A stretch of DNA of 64,000 nt from Pseudacidovorax sp. (GCF_017991995.1 NZ_JAGOPN010000017.1:62001-126000), one strand, 5' to 3'; shown: positions 8,639 through 19,716, counted from the first letter of the stretch. Translations and numbers: made by a program. The notes: generated by a model not told the origin, from the letters alone.

Positions 8639-10172
8639 ATCCGATCCCGAACAGGGCCTGCCCGCCGGCGCTCCCGTTGCTGCCGATGCCGAGTCGGTGG
8701 CGGTGCCGCAGCCGGCCGGCGGCGAGGAGGGCGTCAGCACGCCCGCTCGCACGCGCCGTCCGCGTGGGAAGCGCGAGCTTGCCGCCGAACCCTCCGAGAC
8801 CCAGACCACGGCCCCAATGACCGCAGAGCAGGAGCCGGGCACGGCGGAAGCGGCAGAGCCGGTGCCGGCCACCGTGGCCGGGCGCGCAGATGCGGCCGAG
8901 CGCGAAGGCGAGGGCGCTGGGGACGACCCCGTCGATGACGACGAGGCGGACGAGGTGGACGATTCCTCCGAGGGTGCCCGCGAGCGTGCGCCGGCGGCCC
9001 AGCCGATCCAGTTCGCGGATGTGATCTCCGGCGACTTCGACGCGCAGGAAGAAGAGGCTGCCGGCGCCGTCGCCAAGCGGGTGCTGCTGCCCCAGGCGGA
9101 CGCTCCCAAGCTGCACAAGGTGCTGGCCCAGGCCGGCCTCGGCTCGCGGCTGGAGATGGAGCGGCTGATCCTGGAGGGCCGCATCTCGGTCAACAACGAG
9201 CCGGCCCACATCGGCCAGCGCATCCAGTACGGCGACCAGGTCAAGGTCAACGGCAAGCCGATCCGCTACCGCATTGCGCCGCCGCCCGCCCGTGTCATCG
9301 CCTACCACAAGCCGGTGGGCGAGGTCGTCACGCACGACGATCCGCAGAACCGGCCGACGGTGTTCCGCAAGCTGCCGCGGCTGCACCAGGGCAAGTGGCA
9401 GTCCGTGGGACGGCTGGACCTGAACACCGAAGGCCTGCTGCTGTTCACCAGTTCGGGCGAGCTGGCCAACCGCCTGATGCATCCGCGTTTCGGCCTGGAG
9501 CGCGAATATGCGGTCCGCGTGCTGGGCGCGCTGTCGAACGAAGAGAAGCAGAAGCTGCTCGACGGTGTTCGCCTGGACGATGGTGTCGCCCAGTTCGGCA
9601 CCATCGAGGACGGCGGGGGCGAAGGCTCCAACTGCTGGTACCGCGTCACGATCTCCGAGGGCCGCAACCGCGAAGTGCGCCGGCTGTTCGAGGCTGTCGG
9701 CCATGCCGTGAGCCGGCTGATCCGCATCCGCTACGGTGCGATGGTGCTGCCGCGCGGCCTCAAGCGCGGCGCCTGGATGGAGCTTGACGAGCAGGACATC
9801 CGTGCGCTCACGCGTGCCGCCGGCGCCGAGATGCCGCGGCCTCAGGCCGACGATCGGCGAGGCGGAGGACCGGGACGCAATGGCGGCGGTAAGCGCAATG
9901 GCGTCAGCCGCAACGGTGGCCCGCGCGGCCCGGCTCCATCGTCTTTCGGCAAGGAAGGCAACGGGCCCGGCAAGGGCAACAAGGGCGGGCAGGGCGGCGG
10001 CCGCAAGGACGGCGGTGGCAAGAATACCGGTGGCAGCCAGCCCGATCCGATGAAGACCTCGCTCGGCTACATCGGCGCCGACAGCTTCACCCGCCAGCGC
10101 AAGGATGCGCGGCGCGGCAATGGCGGGCCGGGCGGTGGCGGCGGCGGCTTTGGCCGCAAGCGGGGCCGCTGA
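8631..10172 (+). CDS. rluB: 23S rRNA pseudouridine synthase RluB, with long low-complexity tails
   Basis: A RsuA/RluB/RluE/RluF-family enzyme, most likely RluB, which modifies U2605 of 23S rRNA. The ATG at 8631 overlaps the end of scpB. Residues 1-155 are an acidic, disordered extension. The S4 domain follows ([19 protein letters not shown]), then the catalytic domain with [15 protein letters not shown], containing the catalytic Asp, and [15 protein letters not shown]. The C-terminal 115 residues are Gly/Asn/Lys-rich (repeated GGG, NGGG and KGN runs), suggestive of RNA contact. The core is ordinary; the two tails make this 513-residue protein much longer than the roughly 290 of E. coli RluB. 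A strong terminator follows. Confidence 0.9.
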   Translation: MTESDPEQGLPAGAPVAADAESVAVPQPAGGEEGVSTPARTRRPRGKRELAAEPSETQTTAPMTAEQEPGTAEAAEPVPATVAGRADAAEREGEGAGDDPVDDDEADEVDDSSEGARERAPAAQPIQFADVISGDFDAQEEEAAGAVAKRVLLPQADAPKLHKVLAQAGLGSRLEMERLILEGRISVNNEPAHIGQRIQYGDQVKVNGKPIRYRIAPPPARVIAYHKPVGEVVTHDDPQNRPTVFRKLPRLHQGKWQSVGRLDLNTEGLLLFTSSGELANRLMHPRFGLEREYAVRVLGALSNEEKQKLLDGVRLDDGVAQFGTIEDGGGEGSNCWYRVTISEGRNREVRRLFEAVGHAVSRLIRIRYGAMVLPRGLKRGAWMELDEQDIRALTRAAGAEMPRPQADDRRGGGPGRNGGGKRNGVSRNGGPRGPAPSSFGKEGNGPGKGNKGGQGGGRKDGGGKNTGGSQPDPMKTSLGYIGADSFTRQRKDARRGNGGPGGGGGGFGRKRGR

Positions 10173-10181
10173 CGCATCGCG

Positions 10182-10223
10182 GGCCGGCGCAGGCGCCTTC
10201 CAGGTGCCGCGCCGGCCTCTTTT
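10182..10223 (+). terminator. Rho-independent terminator after rluB
   Basis: GGCCGGCGC (10182-10190) pairs perfectly with GCGCCGGCC (10209-10217), followed directly by TCTTTT. It closes the scpB-rluB unit and insulates ndk. Confidence 0.8.
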
Positions 10224-10292
10224 CACAAGGCTGTCGCCCGGCTTTGTTGAAGTAATACCTTCGAACACTGCGTGGCAACCCTGACGCGCGGA

Positions 10293-10298
10293 TAAAAT
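10293..10298 (+). promoter_or_regulatory. Candidate -10 of the ndk promoter
   Basis: TAAAAT at 10293-10298 is 5/6 to the sigma-70 -10 and lies 115 bases upstream of ndk, downstream of the rluB terminator. No good -35 lies at the normal distance. The implied leader of about 107 bases has a run AGAGAAAAAAG before the start. Confidence 0.4.
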
Positions 10299-10412
10299 CG
10301 AGAGCTTTGCCGAGAGGCGCCCATCGTGGCCGGGAGTGTGGTCTCCCGTCCGCACTGCGCGGGAACCTCTGGCAAACGTGTTTCCTCCATTCAACCTCAG
10401 AGAAAAAAGCCC

Positions 10413-10838
10413 ATGGCCATCGAACGCACCCTGTCCATCATCAAGCCTGACGCTGTCGCCAAGAACGTGATCGGCAAGATCGTCTCCCGTTTCGAGGCCG
10501 CCGGCCTGAAGATCGCTGCCGCCAAGCTGGTGCACCTCTCGCGCGCCGAAGCCGAGCAGTTCTACGGCGTGCACAAGGAGCGTCCTTTCTTCAAGGACTT
10601 GGTCGACTTCATGATCTCCGGCCCCGTGTTCGTGCAGGTCCTCGAAGGCGAAGACGCCATCGCCAAGAACCGCGACCTGATGGGCGCCACCGACCCCAAG
10701 AAGGCCGCTGCCGGCACCATCCGCGCCGACTTCGCCGAGAGCATTGACGCCAACGCCGTGCACGGCTCCGACGCCCCCGAGACGGCGGCCAACGAAGTCG
10801 CCTTCTTCTTCCCCTCGATGAACGTCTACAGCCGCTGA
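10413..10838 (+). CDS. ndk: Nucleoside diphosphate kinase
   Basis: Ndk transfers the gamma phosphate of ATP to NDPs to balance nucleotide pools. The 141-residue length is standard. It begins [18 protein letters not shown], and the active-site motif [10 protein letters not shown] puts the phosphohistidine at His117, matching the E. coli numbering. The ATG at 10413 is chosen because the conserved family start begins there; an in-frame upstream extension is unconserved. It leads a run of closely packed genes: rlmN begins 25 bases later, then pilF and the rodZ-like gene overlap. Confidence 0.97.
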   Translation: MAIERTLSIIKPDAVAKNVIGKIVSRFEAAGLKIAAAKLVHLSRAEAEQFYGVHKERPFFKDLVDFMISGPVFVQVLEGEDAIAKNRDLMGATDPKKAAAGTIRADFAESIDANAVHGSDAPETAANEVAFFFPSMNVYSR

Positions 10839-10863
10839 GGCTGAACCAGCCCGAGCCCGCGCC

Positions 10864-12021
10864 ATGACTGCCACCAACCTGCTCGATCTCGATCTGGAAG
10901 GGCTGGCCGCGTTCTGCGAGGGCCTGGGCGAAAAGCGTTTTCGCGCCACGCAACTGTTCCGCTGGATCCACCAGCGTGGCGCCAGCGATTTCGAGCAGAT
11001 GAGCGATCTGGCGAAGTCGCTGCGCGGCAAGCTGGCCGGCTGCGCCACCGTCACCGGCCTACCGGTGCTGACGCAGCAGGAGTCGGCCGACGGCACCATC
11101 AAATGGCTGTTCGATGTCGGCAACGGCGATGCCGTCGAGGCCGTGTTCATTCCTGAAGACGACCGCGGCACGCTGTGCGTGTCCTCGCAGGCGGGTTGCG
11201 CCGTGGGCTGCCGCTTCTGCTCCACAGGGCACCAGGGTTTCAGCCGCAACCTGAGCACCGGCGAGATCGTCGCGCAGCTCTGGTTTGCCGAACATTTCCT
11301 GCGCCGCCATCTGGGGCGCGACGAGCGCGTCATCTCCAACGTGGTGATGATGGGCATGGGCGAGCCGCTGCAGAACTACGGCGCGCTGGTGCCGGCGCTT
11401 CGGACCATGCTGGACGACAACGCCTACGGCCTCTCGCGTCGGCGCGTGACGGTGTCCACGTCTGGTGTGGTGCCCATGATGGATCGCCTGGGCGCCGACT
11501 GCCCCGTGGCCCTGGCGGTGTCGCTGCATGCACCCAACGATGCCTTGCGCGACGACCTGGTGCCGCTGAACCGCAAGTACCCGCTGGCCGAGCTCATGAG
11601 CGCCTGCAAGCGCTACCTAGAGCCCGCCCCGCGCGACTTCATCACCTTCGAATACTGCATGCTGGATGGCGTCAACGACCAGCCCGAGCATGCCCGTCAG
11701 CTGATTGAGCTGGTGCGCACGAGTGGCGTCTCCTGCAAGTTCAACCTGATCCCCTTCAATCCCTTCCCCGCTTCCGGCCTGCTGCGCTCGCCCGCGCCGC
11801 GCGTGCAGGCCTTTGCGCGCCTGCTGGCCGACGCGGGCATCGTCACCACGGTGCGCAAGACGCGGGGTGACGACATCGACGCCGCCTGCGGCCAGTTGGC
11901 CGGTGACGTCAAGGATCGCACGCGGGCCGCCGAGCGTATGGCCGAGCGGCGCGTCGTGATGATGCGCAAGGCCGAGTCTCCGCCGCCGGATCGCCAGCCT
12001 GTTGGAGAAGCCGCACGATGA
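10864..12021 (+). CDS. rlmN: Dual-specificity 23S rRNA/tRNA methyltransferase RlmN
   Basis: Radical-SAM enzyme that methylates C2 of A2503 in 23S rRNA and A37 in some tRNAs. The 385-residue protein carries the iron-sulfur motif CxxxCxxC at Cys112, Cys116 and Cys119 (in [13 protein letters not shown]). It also has the GEPLQNY SAM region and a C-terminal conserved Cys in [12 protein letters not shown] that corresponds to the methyl-transfer cysteine. Length and motifs are complete. Its stop overlaps the pilF start (ATGA at 12018), the usual rlmN-pilF arrangement in proteobacteria. Confidence 0.96.
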   Translation: MTATNLLDLDLEGLAAFCEGLGEKRFRATQLFRWIHQRGASDFEQMSDLAKSLRGKLAGCATVTGLPVLTQQESADGTIKWLFDVGNGDAVEAVFIPEDDRGTLCVSSQAGCAVGCRFCSTGHQGFSRNLSTGEIVAQLWFAEHFLRRHLGRDERVISNVVMMGMGEPLQNYGALVPALRTMLDDNAYGLSRRRVTVSTSGVVPMMDRLGADCPVALAVSLHAPNDALRDDLVPLNRKYPLAELMSACKRYLEPAPRDFITFEYCMLDGVNDQPEHARQLIELVRTSGVSCKFNLIPFNPFPASGLLRSPAPRVQAFARLLADAGIVTTVRKTRGDDIDAACGQLAGDVKDRTRAAERMAERRVVMMRKAESPPPDRQPVGEAAR

Positions 12022-12869
12022 GCCTGCGCTGGCCGCGCTTCCATTCCGCCCAGGGGCGTCTTCTGGCGCTCGTTCCGGTGCTCTGCATGGCGGCACTGGT
12101 TTCGGCGTGCAAGAGCACGGCGCCGGCGGTGGTGACGCCGCCGCCGCCGGCGGGCAACGCGCCGCTGCAGGTGGAGCCGGTCGATCCGGCCGTGCAGGCC
12201 AAGCGCAGGGCGCAACTGCGCCTGCAACTGGCGCTGGGCTACTTCGAGCAGGGCCAGAACCAGGTCGCGCTCGAGGAGATCGGCAATGCCCTGGCGGCCG
12301 ATCCGTCGCTGGGGGCGGCGTACAACCTGCGCGGTCTGGTCTACATGCGCCTGGACGATCCGGCGCAGGCCGAGGACAGCTTCCGCCGGGCGGTGGCGCT
12401 CAATCCGCGGGACGGCGACGCGCTGCACAACTACGGCTGGCTGATGTGCCAGCAGAAGCGCTATGCCGATGCCGTCCAGCGTTTTGGCGCTGCCCTGGCC
12501 GTGCCGGGCTACCGCGACGCGGCACGCACCTGGATGACCCAGGGCGTGTGCCAGATGCAGGCCGGCGACAGCGCAGGGGCGCAGCGCTCGCTGATGCAGG
12601 CCTACGAGCTCGACAGTGCCAATCCGGTGGTCGGCTACAACCTGGCGCTGTTGCTCTACCAGCGCCGCGACGACGTGCGCGCCCAGTTCTACATCCGGCG
12701 CGTGAACAACGGCCCGTCCGCGAATGCAGAGTCGCTCTGGCTCGGCATGCGCATCGAGCGCCGGCTCGGCAATGCGGAGGCGGTCTCCCAACTGGGAATT
12801 CAGCTGCGTCGCCGCTTCCCGGACGCGCGCGAGACGCTGGCCTATGAGCGTGGAAATTTCAATGACTGA
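12018..12869 (+). CDS. pilF: Type IV pilus biogenesis lipoprotein PilF/PilW
   Basis: PilF (PilW), an outer-membrane lipoprotein that helps the PilQ secretin assemble for type IV pili. It has 283 residues. The N-terminus is a signal with lipobox near Cys31 ([10 protein letters not shown]), then a Pro-rich linker. TPR repeats run from about residue 65 ([58 protein letters not shown]). It overlaps rlmN upstream by 4 bases and the HTH gene downstream by 8. No other pilus gene is in the window, which is normal for this locus. Confidence 0.9.
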   Translation: MSLRWPRFHSAQGRLLALVPVLCMAALVSACKSTAPAVVTPPPPAGNAPLQVEPVDPAVQAKRRAQLRLQLALGYFEQGQNQVALEEIGNALAADPSLGAAYNLRGLVYMRLDDPAQAEDSFRRAVALNPRDGDALHNYGWLMCQQKRYADAVQRFGAALAVPGYRDAARTWMTQGVCQMQAGDSAGAQRSLMQAYELDSANPVVGYNLALLLYQRRDDVRAQFYIRRVNNGPSANAESLWLGMRIERRLGNAEAVSQLGIQLRRRFPDARETLAYERGNFND

Positions 12870-13788
12870 TCAGGCGAGCGACGCGGCCGTCCAGGGCGGC
12901 GCCCCGGCATCCAACCCTGCCCAGCCGACTGCAGGGCAATTGCTGCGGGAGGCGCGCGAGATGCACGGCCTCCATCTCGAGGTTGTCGCCGCGGCGCTGA
13001 AGGTGCCCGTCCAGAAGCTCGCCGCGCTGGAGGCCGACGATCTGGCGCTCCTGCCCGATCCCGTGTTCGCGCGCGCGCTGGCGGCCAGTGTCTGCCGCGC
13101 CTTGCGCGTCGATCCTGCACCGGTGCTGGCGCGGCTGCCGGGTGCGCCCCGGGCCTCCCTGGCCGAATCCGACCGTGCGGTCGGCGGCGCCATCAAATCC
13201 ACTTCGCATCGCAACGCGGGACTCGGGCGGACGACGCAGGGCCTGTCGCGCCCATTGATCGCTGTGGTGGCGCTGCTGCTGGGTGCGGCGGCCTTGCTGT
13301 TCTGGGTGCCGCAGAGCGCCATCGACAAGGTGACGGCAGCCCTGGCTCCGCAGGGCGGGCGCTCGCCATCCGCGCAGGGCGAATCCACGACCACGGCCGA
13401 CGCACCGACCAGCGGGACGCCTGAGGCTGCGGCCATCGGTCAAGCCACGCCGGCGGCGCCTGTGCCAGCGACCGCGGCGTCGCAGCCTGCGGTCGCCGAA
13501 GCGCCGGCCGCCGCTCCAGCGGCCGCGCCTGCGTCGTCGGAGGCGATCCAGATCACGGCCAAGGGCGAGGCCTGGGTGTCGGTGTCCGAGGCGGGCGGCC
13601 GGTTGCTGCAGCAGCGCACGCTGGCCAATGGCGAGACGCTGGCGCTCTCCGGCAAGCTGCCGCTGGCGGTGATCATCGGCCGCGCGTCCGCGGTGGACGT
13701 ATTGGTGCACGGCAAGCCTTTCGACCTGACGCCCATCGCCCGGGGCGGCGGCGTCGCCCGCTTCGAAGTCAAGGCGGAGGCGCCGTGA
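12862..13788 (+). CDS. rodZ: RodZ-like helix-turn-helix membrane protein
   Basis: RodZ-type protein linking the MreB cytoskeleton to the membrane; the fold is HTH-TM-periplasmic. Here 308 residues: a Cro-like HTH ([19 protein letters not shown], with [17 protein letters not shown], about residues 25-65), a transmembrane helix about residues 135-152 ([17 protein letters not shown]), an Ala/Pro-rich linker and a C-terminal DUF4115 domain ([16 protein letters not shown]). I chose the ATG at 12862, whose ATGACTGA overlaps the pilF stop. An in-frame ATG at 12844 is the alternative. The pilF-rodZ-ispG-hisS order is conserved in proteobacteria and supports the name. Confidence 0.85.
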   Translation: MTDQASDAAVQGGAPASNPAQPTAGQLLREAREMHGLHLEVVAAALKVPVQKLAALEADDLALLPDPVFARALAASVCRALRVDPAPVLARLPGAPRASLAESDRAVGGAIKSTSHRNAGLGRTTQGLSRPLIAVVALLLGAAALLFWVPQSAIDKVTAALAPQGGRSPSAQGESTTTADAPTSGTPEAAAIGQATPAAPVPATAASQPAVAEAPAAAPAAAPASSEAIQITAKGEAWVSVSEAGGRLLQQRTLANGETLALSGKLPLAVIIGRASAVDVLVHGKPFDLTPIARGGGVARFEVKAEAP

Positions 13789-13849
13789 ACCGGCGCCTGC
13801 GCCGTTCGCGCGGCAGCCTCCGGGCTGTCTTCGCGCAGGAGTCCGCACG

Positions 13850-15145
13850 ATGAGCTTCGACCGCATCCTCGACCCCGCCGCCTTGCCCATTGCGGCGGCC
13901 TCACCGGCAGGGCGCCGCTCGCGCCAGGCCCGCGTGGTCTGGGGCCCGCGCGTGGTCACGGTGGGCGGCGACGCGCCGGTGCGCGTGCAGTCCATGACCA
14001 ACACCGACACGGTGGACGCCATCGGCACCGCCATCCAGGTCAAGGAGCTGGCGCAGGCCGGCTCCGAGATGGTCCGCATCACCGTCAACACGCCCGAGGC
14101 GGCGGCCCAGGTGCCCTACATCCGCGAGCAACTCGACCGTATGGGGGTGGACGTGCCGCTGGTGGGCGACTTCCACTACAACGGCCACCGGCTGCTGACC
14201 GACTTTCCGGCCTGTGCCGAGGCGCTGTCCAAGTACCGCATCAACCCCGGCAACGTCGGCAAGGGCGACAAGAAGGACCGCCAGTTCGGCCAGATGATCG
14301 AAGCCGCCATGCGCTGGAACAAGGTGGTGCGCATCGGCGTGAACTGGGGCAGCCTGGACCAGGAACTGCTGGCCGGCCTGATGGACGCCAACAGCCGCCG
14401 CGCCCAGCCCTGGGACGCCAAGGCCGTGATGTACGAGGCGCTGGTGAGCTCGGCCATCGACTCCGCCCGCCTGGCCGAATCGATGGGCATGAACGGCGAC
14501 CAGATCATCCTCAGCTGCAAGGTGAGCGGTGTGCAGGACCTGATCTCCGTCTACCGCGAACTGGCCCGCCGCTGCGACTACGCGCTGCACCTGGGCCTGA
14601 CCGAGGCCGGCATGGCGACCAAGGGCACGGTCGCCTCGGCCACCGCGCTGTCGATCCTGCTGCAGGAAGGCATCGGCGACACCATCCGTGTGAGCCTGAC
14701 GCCCCAGCCCGGCGAGGCCCGCACGCAGGAGGTCGTGATCGCTGCCGAGATCCTGCAGGCTCTGGGCCTGCGTGTGTTCGTGCCCAGCGTCACGGCGTGC
14801 CCCGGCTGCGGCCGCACCACCAGCACCACCTTCCAGGAGCTGGCCAAGCAGATCGACGACTACCTGCGCATGCAGATGCCCGTCTGGCGCAATCGGTACC
14901 CGGGCGTGGAGGCGCTGAAGGTGGCCGTCATGGGCTGCATCGTCAACGGCCCGGGCGAGAGCAAACATGCGGACATCGGCATCAGCCTGCCCGGCACCGG
15001 GGAGGCGCCGGCCGCGCCCGTCTTCATCGACGGCGAGAAGGCGCTGACCCTGCGCGGCGAGAACATCGCCGCCGAATTCCACCAGATCGTCGAAAACTAC
15101 ATCGAGAAGCGCTTCGGCCAGGCCACGGCCACCGCAGGCGCCTGA
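13850..15145 (+). CDS. ispG: 4-hydroxy-3-methylbut-2-enyl diphosphate synthase IspG
   Basis: IspG (GcpE) is the penultimate enzyme of the MEP isoprenoid pathway. It reductively opens MEcPP to HMBPP using a 4Fe-4S cluster. The 431-residue protein starts at ATG 13850. The cluster ligands are visible as CPGCGRT (Cys317, Cys320) and GCIVNGPGE (Cys363), with the fourth protein ligand the Glu of that motif. The TIM barrel begins around VQSMTNTDT and includes RINPGNVG. It lies between the rodZ-like gene and hisS, 61 bases after the former. Confidence 0.97.
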   Translation: MSFDRILDPAALPIAAASPAGRRSRQARVVWGPRVVTVGGDAPVRVQSMTNTDTVDAIGTAIQVKELAQAGSEMVRITVNTPEAAAQVPYIREQLDRMGVDVPLVGDFHYNGHRLLTDFPACAEALSKYRINPGNVGKGDKKDRQFGQMIEAAMRWNKVVRIGVNWGSLDQELLAGLMDANSRRAQPWDAKAVMYEALVSSAIDSARLAESMGMNGDQIILSCKVSGVQDLISVYRELARRCDYALHLGLTEAGMATKGTVASATALSILLQEGIGDTIRVSLTPQPGEARTQEVVIAAEILQALGLRVFVPSVTACPGCGRTTSTTFQELAKQIDDYLRMQMPVWRNRYPGVEALKVAVMGCIVNGPGESKHADIGISLPGTGEAPAAPVFIDGEKALTLRGENIAAEFHQIVENYIEKRFGQATATAGA

Positions 15146-15162
15146 TCGACCCCCCGTCACCC

Positions 15163-16461
15163 ATGGCTGAAAAGATCAGTGCCGTCAAAGGCATGAACGA
15201 CATCCTGCCGCCGGAATCGGCGCGCTGGGAATGGCTCGAAGGCATCGTGCGCGAACAGATGGCGCGCCATGCCTACCGCAACATCCGCACCCCGATCCTG
15301 GAGCACACCGCGCTGTTCGTGCGCGGCATCGGCGAGGTGACCGACATCGTCGAGAAGGAGATGTACTCCTTCGAGGACCGCCTCAATGGCGAGCATCTGA
15401 CGCTGCGCCCGGAGAACACCGCCAGCGTGGTGCGAGCGGTGACGGAGCATTCATTTCTCTATGACGGGCCCAAGCGGCTCTGGTACACCGGCCCCATGTT
15501 CCGCCACGAGCGGCCGCAGCGCGGACGCTACCGGCAGTTCCACCAGATCGGCGCCGAGGCACTGGGCTTTGCCGGCCCCGATGTCGATGCGGAACTCATC
15601 TTGCTGGCCGCTTCGCTATGGAAGGCGCTGGGCCTGACCGACGTGCGGCTGGAGATCAACAGCCTGGGCCAGCCGGCCGAGCGCGCCGCACACCGCGCCC
15701 AGCTCATTGCCCACTTCGAGCAGCATGCCGACAAGCTGGACGAGGACGGCAAGCGCCGCCTGCACAGCAATCCGCTGCGCATCCTCGATACCAAGAACCC
15801 GGCGATGAAGGACGTGGTCGAGGCGGCGCCGAAGCTGCTCGACTTCCTGGGCGAGGACTCGCTGGCGCACTTCGATGGCCTGCGCGCCATCCTCGATGCC
15901 AACGGCATTGCTTACACCATCAACCCGCGGCTGGTCCGCGGCCTGGACTACTACAACCTGTCGGTGTTCGAGTTCGTCACCGATCGTCTGGGTGCCCAGG
16001 GCACGGTGTGCGCCGGCGGCCGCTATGACGATCTCATCGCTCAGATTGGCGGGAAGCCCGCGCCGGCCGTGGGCTGGGCGATGGGCGTGGAGCGCGTGCT
16101 GGCGCTGCTGGAAGAGCAGGGCGCCGAATTCCCGACGCCGGCTGCAGACGTGTTCGCCGTGGTGCCCGACGCCGCGGCCATGCCGGTCGTGTTGCGCACC
16201 TTGACCCAGTTGCGGGCGCAGGGCGTGCAGGTGCAGATGCACGCGGCCGGGCCCGATGGCCAGGGCAGTTTCAAGTCGCAGTTCAAGCGGGCCGACGCCA
16301 GCGGCGCGCGGTTTGCGCTCATCTTCGGCGCCGATGAACTGGCCCGTGGCGAGGTCACCGTGAAATCCTTGCGCGACGGCACGGGCGCCCAGATCGCGCG
16401 TCCGCTCGACGACGTGGCCGCCTGGGCCCCCAGCCTACAATCCGCCGCTTCCCAAGACTGA
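15163..16461 (+). CDS. hisS: Histidyl-tRNA synthetase
   Basis: Class II synthetase that charges tRNA-His; 432 residues from the ATG at 15163. Class II motif 2 appears around [19 protein letters not shown]. The histidine-specific motifs are RGLDYYN (about residue 258) and CAGGRYDDL. The anticodon-binding domain fills the last 90 residues ([15 protein letters not shown] onwards). It sits 17 bases after ispG and 8 before yfgM, as in many proteobacteria. A paralogue with regulatory function, hisZ, lies at 23.9 kb. Confidence 0.97.
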   Translation: MAEKISAVKGMNDILPPESARWEWLEGIVREQMARHAYRNIRTPILEHTALFVRGIGEVTDIVEKEMYSFEDRLNGEHLTLRPENTASVVRAVTEHSFLYDGPKRLWYTGPMFRHERPQRGRYRQFHQIGAEALGFAGPDVDAELILLAASLWKALGLTDVRLEINSLGQPAERAAHRAQLIAHFEQHADKLDEDGKRRLHSNPLRILDTKNPAMKDVVEAAPKLLDFLGEDSLAHFDGLRAILDANGIAYTINPRLVRGLDYYNLSVFEFVTDRLGAQGTVCAGGRYDDLIAQIGGKPAPAVGWAMGVERVLALLEEQGAEFPTPAADVFAVVPDAAAMPVVLRTLTQLRAQGVQVQMHAAGPDGQGSFKSQFKRADASGARFALIFGADELARGEVTVKSLRDGTGAQIARPLDDVAAWAPSLQSAASQD

Positions 16462-16469
16462 CCCTCCGT

Positions 16470-17138
16470 ATGGCGACCCATCTCGATCTCGAAGAGCAGG
16501 AACAGCTCGACCGCCTCAAGCACTTCTGGAATCTCTACGGCAATCTGATCACCGGTGTCGTGATCCTGGCCGCGGTGGCAGTGCTGGGCTGGAACGGCTG
16601 GCAGTACTGGCAGCAGCGCCAGTCCACGCAAGCCGCCGCGCTTTACGACGAGCTCGATCGTGCGGCGCAGGCCGGCGATCCGGCCAAGGTCCAGCGGGCT
16701 TTCGACGACATGACCAGCCGCTTCGGCGGCACGGTCTATGCCCAGCAGGCGGGCCTGCTGGCCAGCAAGACGCTGGCCGACAAGGGCCAGGCCGATGCCA
16801 GCCGCGCGGCGCTGACCTGGGTGGCGGACAAGGGCAGCGATCCCGGCTATCGCGCTGTCGCGCGGCTGCGCCTGGCTGCGGCGCTGATGGAGACCAAGGC
16901 CTACGACGAGGCCCTCAAGCAGCTCGACGGCAGCTTCCCTGAGGAATTCAAGGGCCTGGTGGCCGACCGCCGTGGCGATGTGCTGCTGGCGCAGGGCAAG
17001 CGCAACGAGGCGCAGGCCGAATACAAGAAGGCATGGGCCGCCCTGGCCCAGGACGCGGCTTATCGCAGGCTGGTGGAGGTCAAGCTCAACGCCGTGGGCG
17101 TCGACCCGGCTTCGCTCTCGGCCAAGGCCACTTCCTGA
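16470..17138 (+). CDS. yfgM: YfgM-type tetratricopeptide membrane protein
   Basis: YfgM (DUF2133-type TPR) is an inner-membrane protein known in E. coli to associate with the SecYEG translocon and with PpiD. The 222-residue product starts MATHLDLEEQEQLDRLKHFW, has one transmembrane helix at about residues 24-44 (LITGVVILAAVAVLGWNGW) and TPR-like helices in the periplasm. Order hisS-yfgM-bamB-der matches E. coli exactly, which makes the assignment firm although the family is short and variable. Confidence 0.9.
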   Translation: MATHLDLEEQEQLDRLKHFWNLYGNLITGVVILAAVAVLGWNGWQYWQQRQSTQAAALYDELDRAAQAGDPAKVQRAFDDMTSRFGGTVYAQQAGLLASKTLADKGQADASRAALTWVADKGSDPGYRAVARLRLAAALMETKAYDEALKQLDGSFPEEFKGLVADRRGDVLLAQGKRNEAQAEYKKAWAALAQDAAYRRLVEVKLNAVGVDPASLSAKATS

Positions 17139-17153
17139 AAACGGATCCGATTC

Positions 17154-18302
17154 ATGACCCTGTCGAAGCTTTCCACGTCCACTGTCTCCGCCCTGCGGGC
17201 CACCTGTGCCGGCCTCCTCGTGGCAGCGCTGGCCGCCTGCTCAGGCGCGCCCAAGCTGAAGCCGGAGGAGCTGCCGGCGAATCCGGCCACGCTCGGCGTG
17301 AGCCAGGCCTGGAGCGTCAAGATGCCGTCGGTGAGCTTTCCGCTGCGCGCGGCGGTCAGCGGCGACCGCGTGACCGTGGCAGCTTCGGACGGCACCGTGG
17401 TGGCCATCGACGCCCGTCAGGGCCGCGAGCTGTGGCGCACCCAGGTGGGCGCGCCGCTGTCGGCAGGCGTGGGCAGCGACGGCCAGCTCGCCGCGGTCGT
17501 GACCCGCAACAACGAACTCGTCGCGATCGAGGCCGGCAAGGTCATCTGGAAGGAGCGCCTTCCCGCCGAGACCTTCACGCCGCCGCTGGTGGCTGGCCGC
17601 CGGGTCTTCGTGCAGACGGCCGATCGCACCACGGCAGCCTTCGATGGCCAGAGCGGCCGTCGGCTCTGGCAGCAGAGCCGGGCTGGCGCCGATTCCCTGG
17701 TGCTGCGCAAGCCGGGCGTGCTGCTGCCTTTCGGTGACACGCTGGTCACCGGCATCGGGGCACGTCTGGTGGGCATGAACCCGGCCAATGGCAACTCGCG
17801 TTGGGAGGTGCCCGTCGCGTCCCCGCGTGGGACGAACGATGTGGAACGGCTGGTCGACCTGACCGGCACCGTCAGCCGTGTGGGCGACAGCATCTGTGCG
17901 CGGGCCTACTACGCGGCCGTCGGCTGTGTGGATGCCCAGCGTGGCGCGCTGACGTGGACCCAGCCGGCCGTCGGCTCTGAAGGCGTCTCCGGCGACGACA
18001 CCCTGGTGTACGGCGTGGAAAGCAACGGCACCGTCCAGGCCTGGCGTCGTGCCGACGGCCAGCGCGCCTGGAGCATGGAGCGCCTGCGCCTGCGCAATCT
18101 GACGGCACCGCTGGCCGTGGGCCGCACCCTGGTCATCGGCGAGGACACGGGCACCGTGCACTTCCTCTCGCGCCAGGATGGCGCCGTGCTCAACCGCCTG
18201 GTGCCCGACGGTTCTGCCGTGGCTGCCGCGCCGACGGTCGCTGCCGACACGGTCGTGATCGTCACCCGCAACGGCGGCGTGTTCGGCTACCGGCCCGACT
18301 GA
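17154..18302 (+). CDS. bamB: Outer membrane assembly lipoprotein BamB
   Basis: BamB (YfgL), the beta-propeller lipoprotein of the BAM complex. It is 382 residues long with a signal ending in lipobox LAAC (Cys about residue 25). PQQ-like beta-propeller repeats follow, each with an A(x)DA(x)xG(x)(x)xW pattern, for example VVAIDARQGRELWRTQVG and AAFDGQSGRRLWQ. It follows yfgM by 15 bases and precedes der. A Rho-independent terminator directly after its stop ends the ispG-hisS-yfgM-bamB run, so der probably has its own promoter or depends on read-through. Confidence 0.95.
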   Translation: MTLSKLSTSTVSALRATCAGLLVAALAACSGAPKLKPEELPANPATLGVSQAWSVKMPSVSFPLRAAVSGDRVTVAASDGTVVAIDARQGRELWRTQVGAPLSAGVGSDGQLAAVVTRNNELVAIEAGKVIWKERLPAETFTPPLVAGRRVFVQTADRTTAAFDGQSGRRLWQQSRAGADSLVLRKPGVLLPFGDTLVTGIGARLVGMNPANGNSRWEVPVASPRGTNDVERLVDLTGTVSRVGDSICARAYYAAVGCVDAQRGALTWTQPAVGSEGVSGDDTLVYGVESNGTVQAWRRADGQRAWSMERLRLRNLTAPLAVGRTLVIGEDTGTVHFLSRQDGAVLNRLVPDGSAVAAAPTVAADTVVIVTRNGGVFGYRPD

Positions 18303-18311
18303 TTCCCGCAT

Positions 18312-18336
18312 GGCCGGCGCCTGCCGGCCGTTTTTT
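18312..18336 (+). terminator. Rho-independent terminator after bamB
   Basis: GGCCGGC (18312-18318) pairs with GCCGGCC (18323-18329) and is followed, after one G, by six T. It lies 10 bases after the bamB stop. Confidence 0.8.
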
Positions 18337-18366
18337 CAATGATCCGCTCTCTGAACGAAGGTTTGC

Positions 18367-19716
18367 ATGAAGCCGGTTCTCGCGCTCGTAGGGCGCCCCA
18401 ACGTCGGCAAGTCGACCCTGTTCAACCGCCTGACGGGCACGCGCGACGCCATCGTGGCCGACTTTGCCGGCCTGACCCGTGACCGGCACTACGGCAGCGG
18501 CCGGGCGGGGCCGCGCGAGTTCATCGTCATCGACACCGGCGGCTTCGAGCCCGATGCCGGCAGCGGCATCTACCAGGAGATGGCCAAGCAGACGCGGCAG
18601 GCCGTGGCCGAGGCCGATGTGATCGTCTTCGTCGTGGATGCGCGCGAGGGCCTGTCGGCCCAGGATCACGACATCGCCGGCGAACTGCGCCGGCTCGGCA
18701 AGCCCTGCGTCCTCGCTGCCAACAAGGCCGAGGGCATGAAGGACAGCGGACGCCTGGCCGAGTTCTACGAGCTGGGGCTCGGAGACGTGCATGCCGTCTC
18801 GTCGGCACACGGCCAGGGCGTGCGCACGCTGGTCGATCTGGCCCTCGACATGCTGCCGCCCGTCGAGGAGGACGACGCCGATGCGCAGGACGAGGAGGGC
18901 GTGCGCCCTATCCGTCTGGCGGTGGCCGGTCGCCCCAACGTGGGCAAGTCGACGCTGATCAACACCTGGCTCGGCGAAGAGCGACTGGTGGCCTTCGACA
19001 TGCCTGGCACCACGCGCGACGCCATCTCGGTCCCGCTGGAGCGTAATGGGCAGCGCTTCGAGCTGATCGATACCGCCGGTCTGCGCCGCAAGGGGCGCGT
19101 GTTCGAGGCCATCGAGAAGTTCTCGGTGGTCAAGACGCTGCAGGCCATCGAGTCGGCCAACGTCGTGCTGCTGCTGATCGATGCCACACAGGGCGTCACC
19201 GATCAGGACGCGCACATCGCCGGCTTCATCCTGGAGGCGGGCCGGGCGGTGGTCATCGCCGTCAACAAATGGGATGCCGTCGACAGCTACCAGCGCGAGC
19301 AACTGCAGCGGCAGATCGAGAACCGGCTGCCCTTTCTCAAGTTCGCCGCGCTGCACTTCATCTCGGCGAAGAAGCGGCTGGGCGTGGGGCCGGTGTGGCA
19401 GTCGATCATCCAGGCCCACCGTTCGGCCACGCGCAAGATGGCGACGCCCGTGCTCACGCGCGTGCTGCTGGAGTCGGTGCAGTTCCAGGCGCCCAAGAAG
19501 AGCGGCATGTACCGGCCCAAGTTGCGCTATGCGCACCAGGGCGGCATGAATCCACCGGTGATCGTCATCCACGGGAATTCGCTGGAACATGTGAGCGACA
19601 GCTATCGCCGATTCCTGGAGACGCGCTTCCGCAAGGAGTTCGACCTGATCGGCACGCCGCTGCGCATCGAGTTCAAGACTTCGCATAACCCCTATGCCGA
19701 CAAGGACGGATCGTGA
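18367..19716 (+). CDS. der: Ribosome biogenesis GTPase Der (EngA)
   Basis: Der, an essential double GTPase needed for 50S subunit assembly. Of 449 residues, domain G1 begins with [12 protein letters not shown] near residue 8 and domain G2 with [12 protein letters not shown] near residue 187. Both carry the DTAG-like G3 ([10 protein letters not shown] and DTAGLRRKG) and N/TKxD motifs (NKAEG, NKWD). A KH-like domain forms the C-terminus ([13 protein letters not shown]). The first NKxD is NKAE, a normal variant. It is transcribed 64 bases after the bamB terminator. Confidence 0.97.
   Translation: MKPVLALVGRPNVGKSTLFNRLTGTRDAIVADFAGLTRDRHYGSGRAGPREFIVIDTGGFEPDAGSGIYQEMAKQTRQAVAEADVIVFVVDAREGLSAQDHDIAGELRRLGKPCVLAANKAEGMKDSGRLAEFYELGLGDVHAVSSAHGQGVRTLVDLALDMLPPVEEDDADAQDEEGVRPIRLAVAGRPNVGKSTLINTWLGEERLVAFDMPGTTRDAISVPLERNGQRFELIDTAGLRRKGRVFEAIEKFSVVKTLQAIESANVVLLLIDATQGVTDQDAHIAGFILEAGRAVVIAVNKWDAVDSYQREQLQRQIENRLPFLKFAALHFISAKKRLGVGPVWQSIIQAHRSATRKMATPVLTRVLLESVQFQAPKKSGMYRPKLRYAHQGGMNPPVIVIHGNSLEHVSDSYRRFLETRFRKEFDLIGTPLRIEFKTSHNPYADKDGS

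Noticed and set aside
9860-10165. Possible tandem DNA repeat at the end of rluB
   Set aside because: The Gly-rich protein tail gives GGC-rich DNA without a fixed repeat unit.
8544-11357. A 937-residue open frame on the minus strand
   Set aside because: It covers rluB, ndk and part of rlmN in antisense and crosses a strong terminator; it has no recognisable domain.
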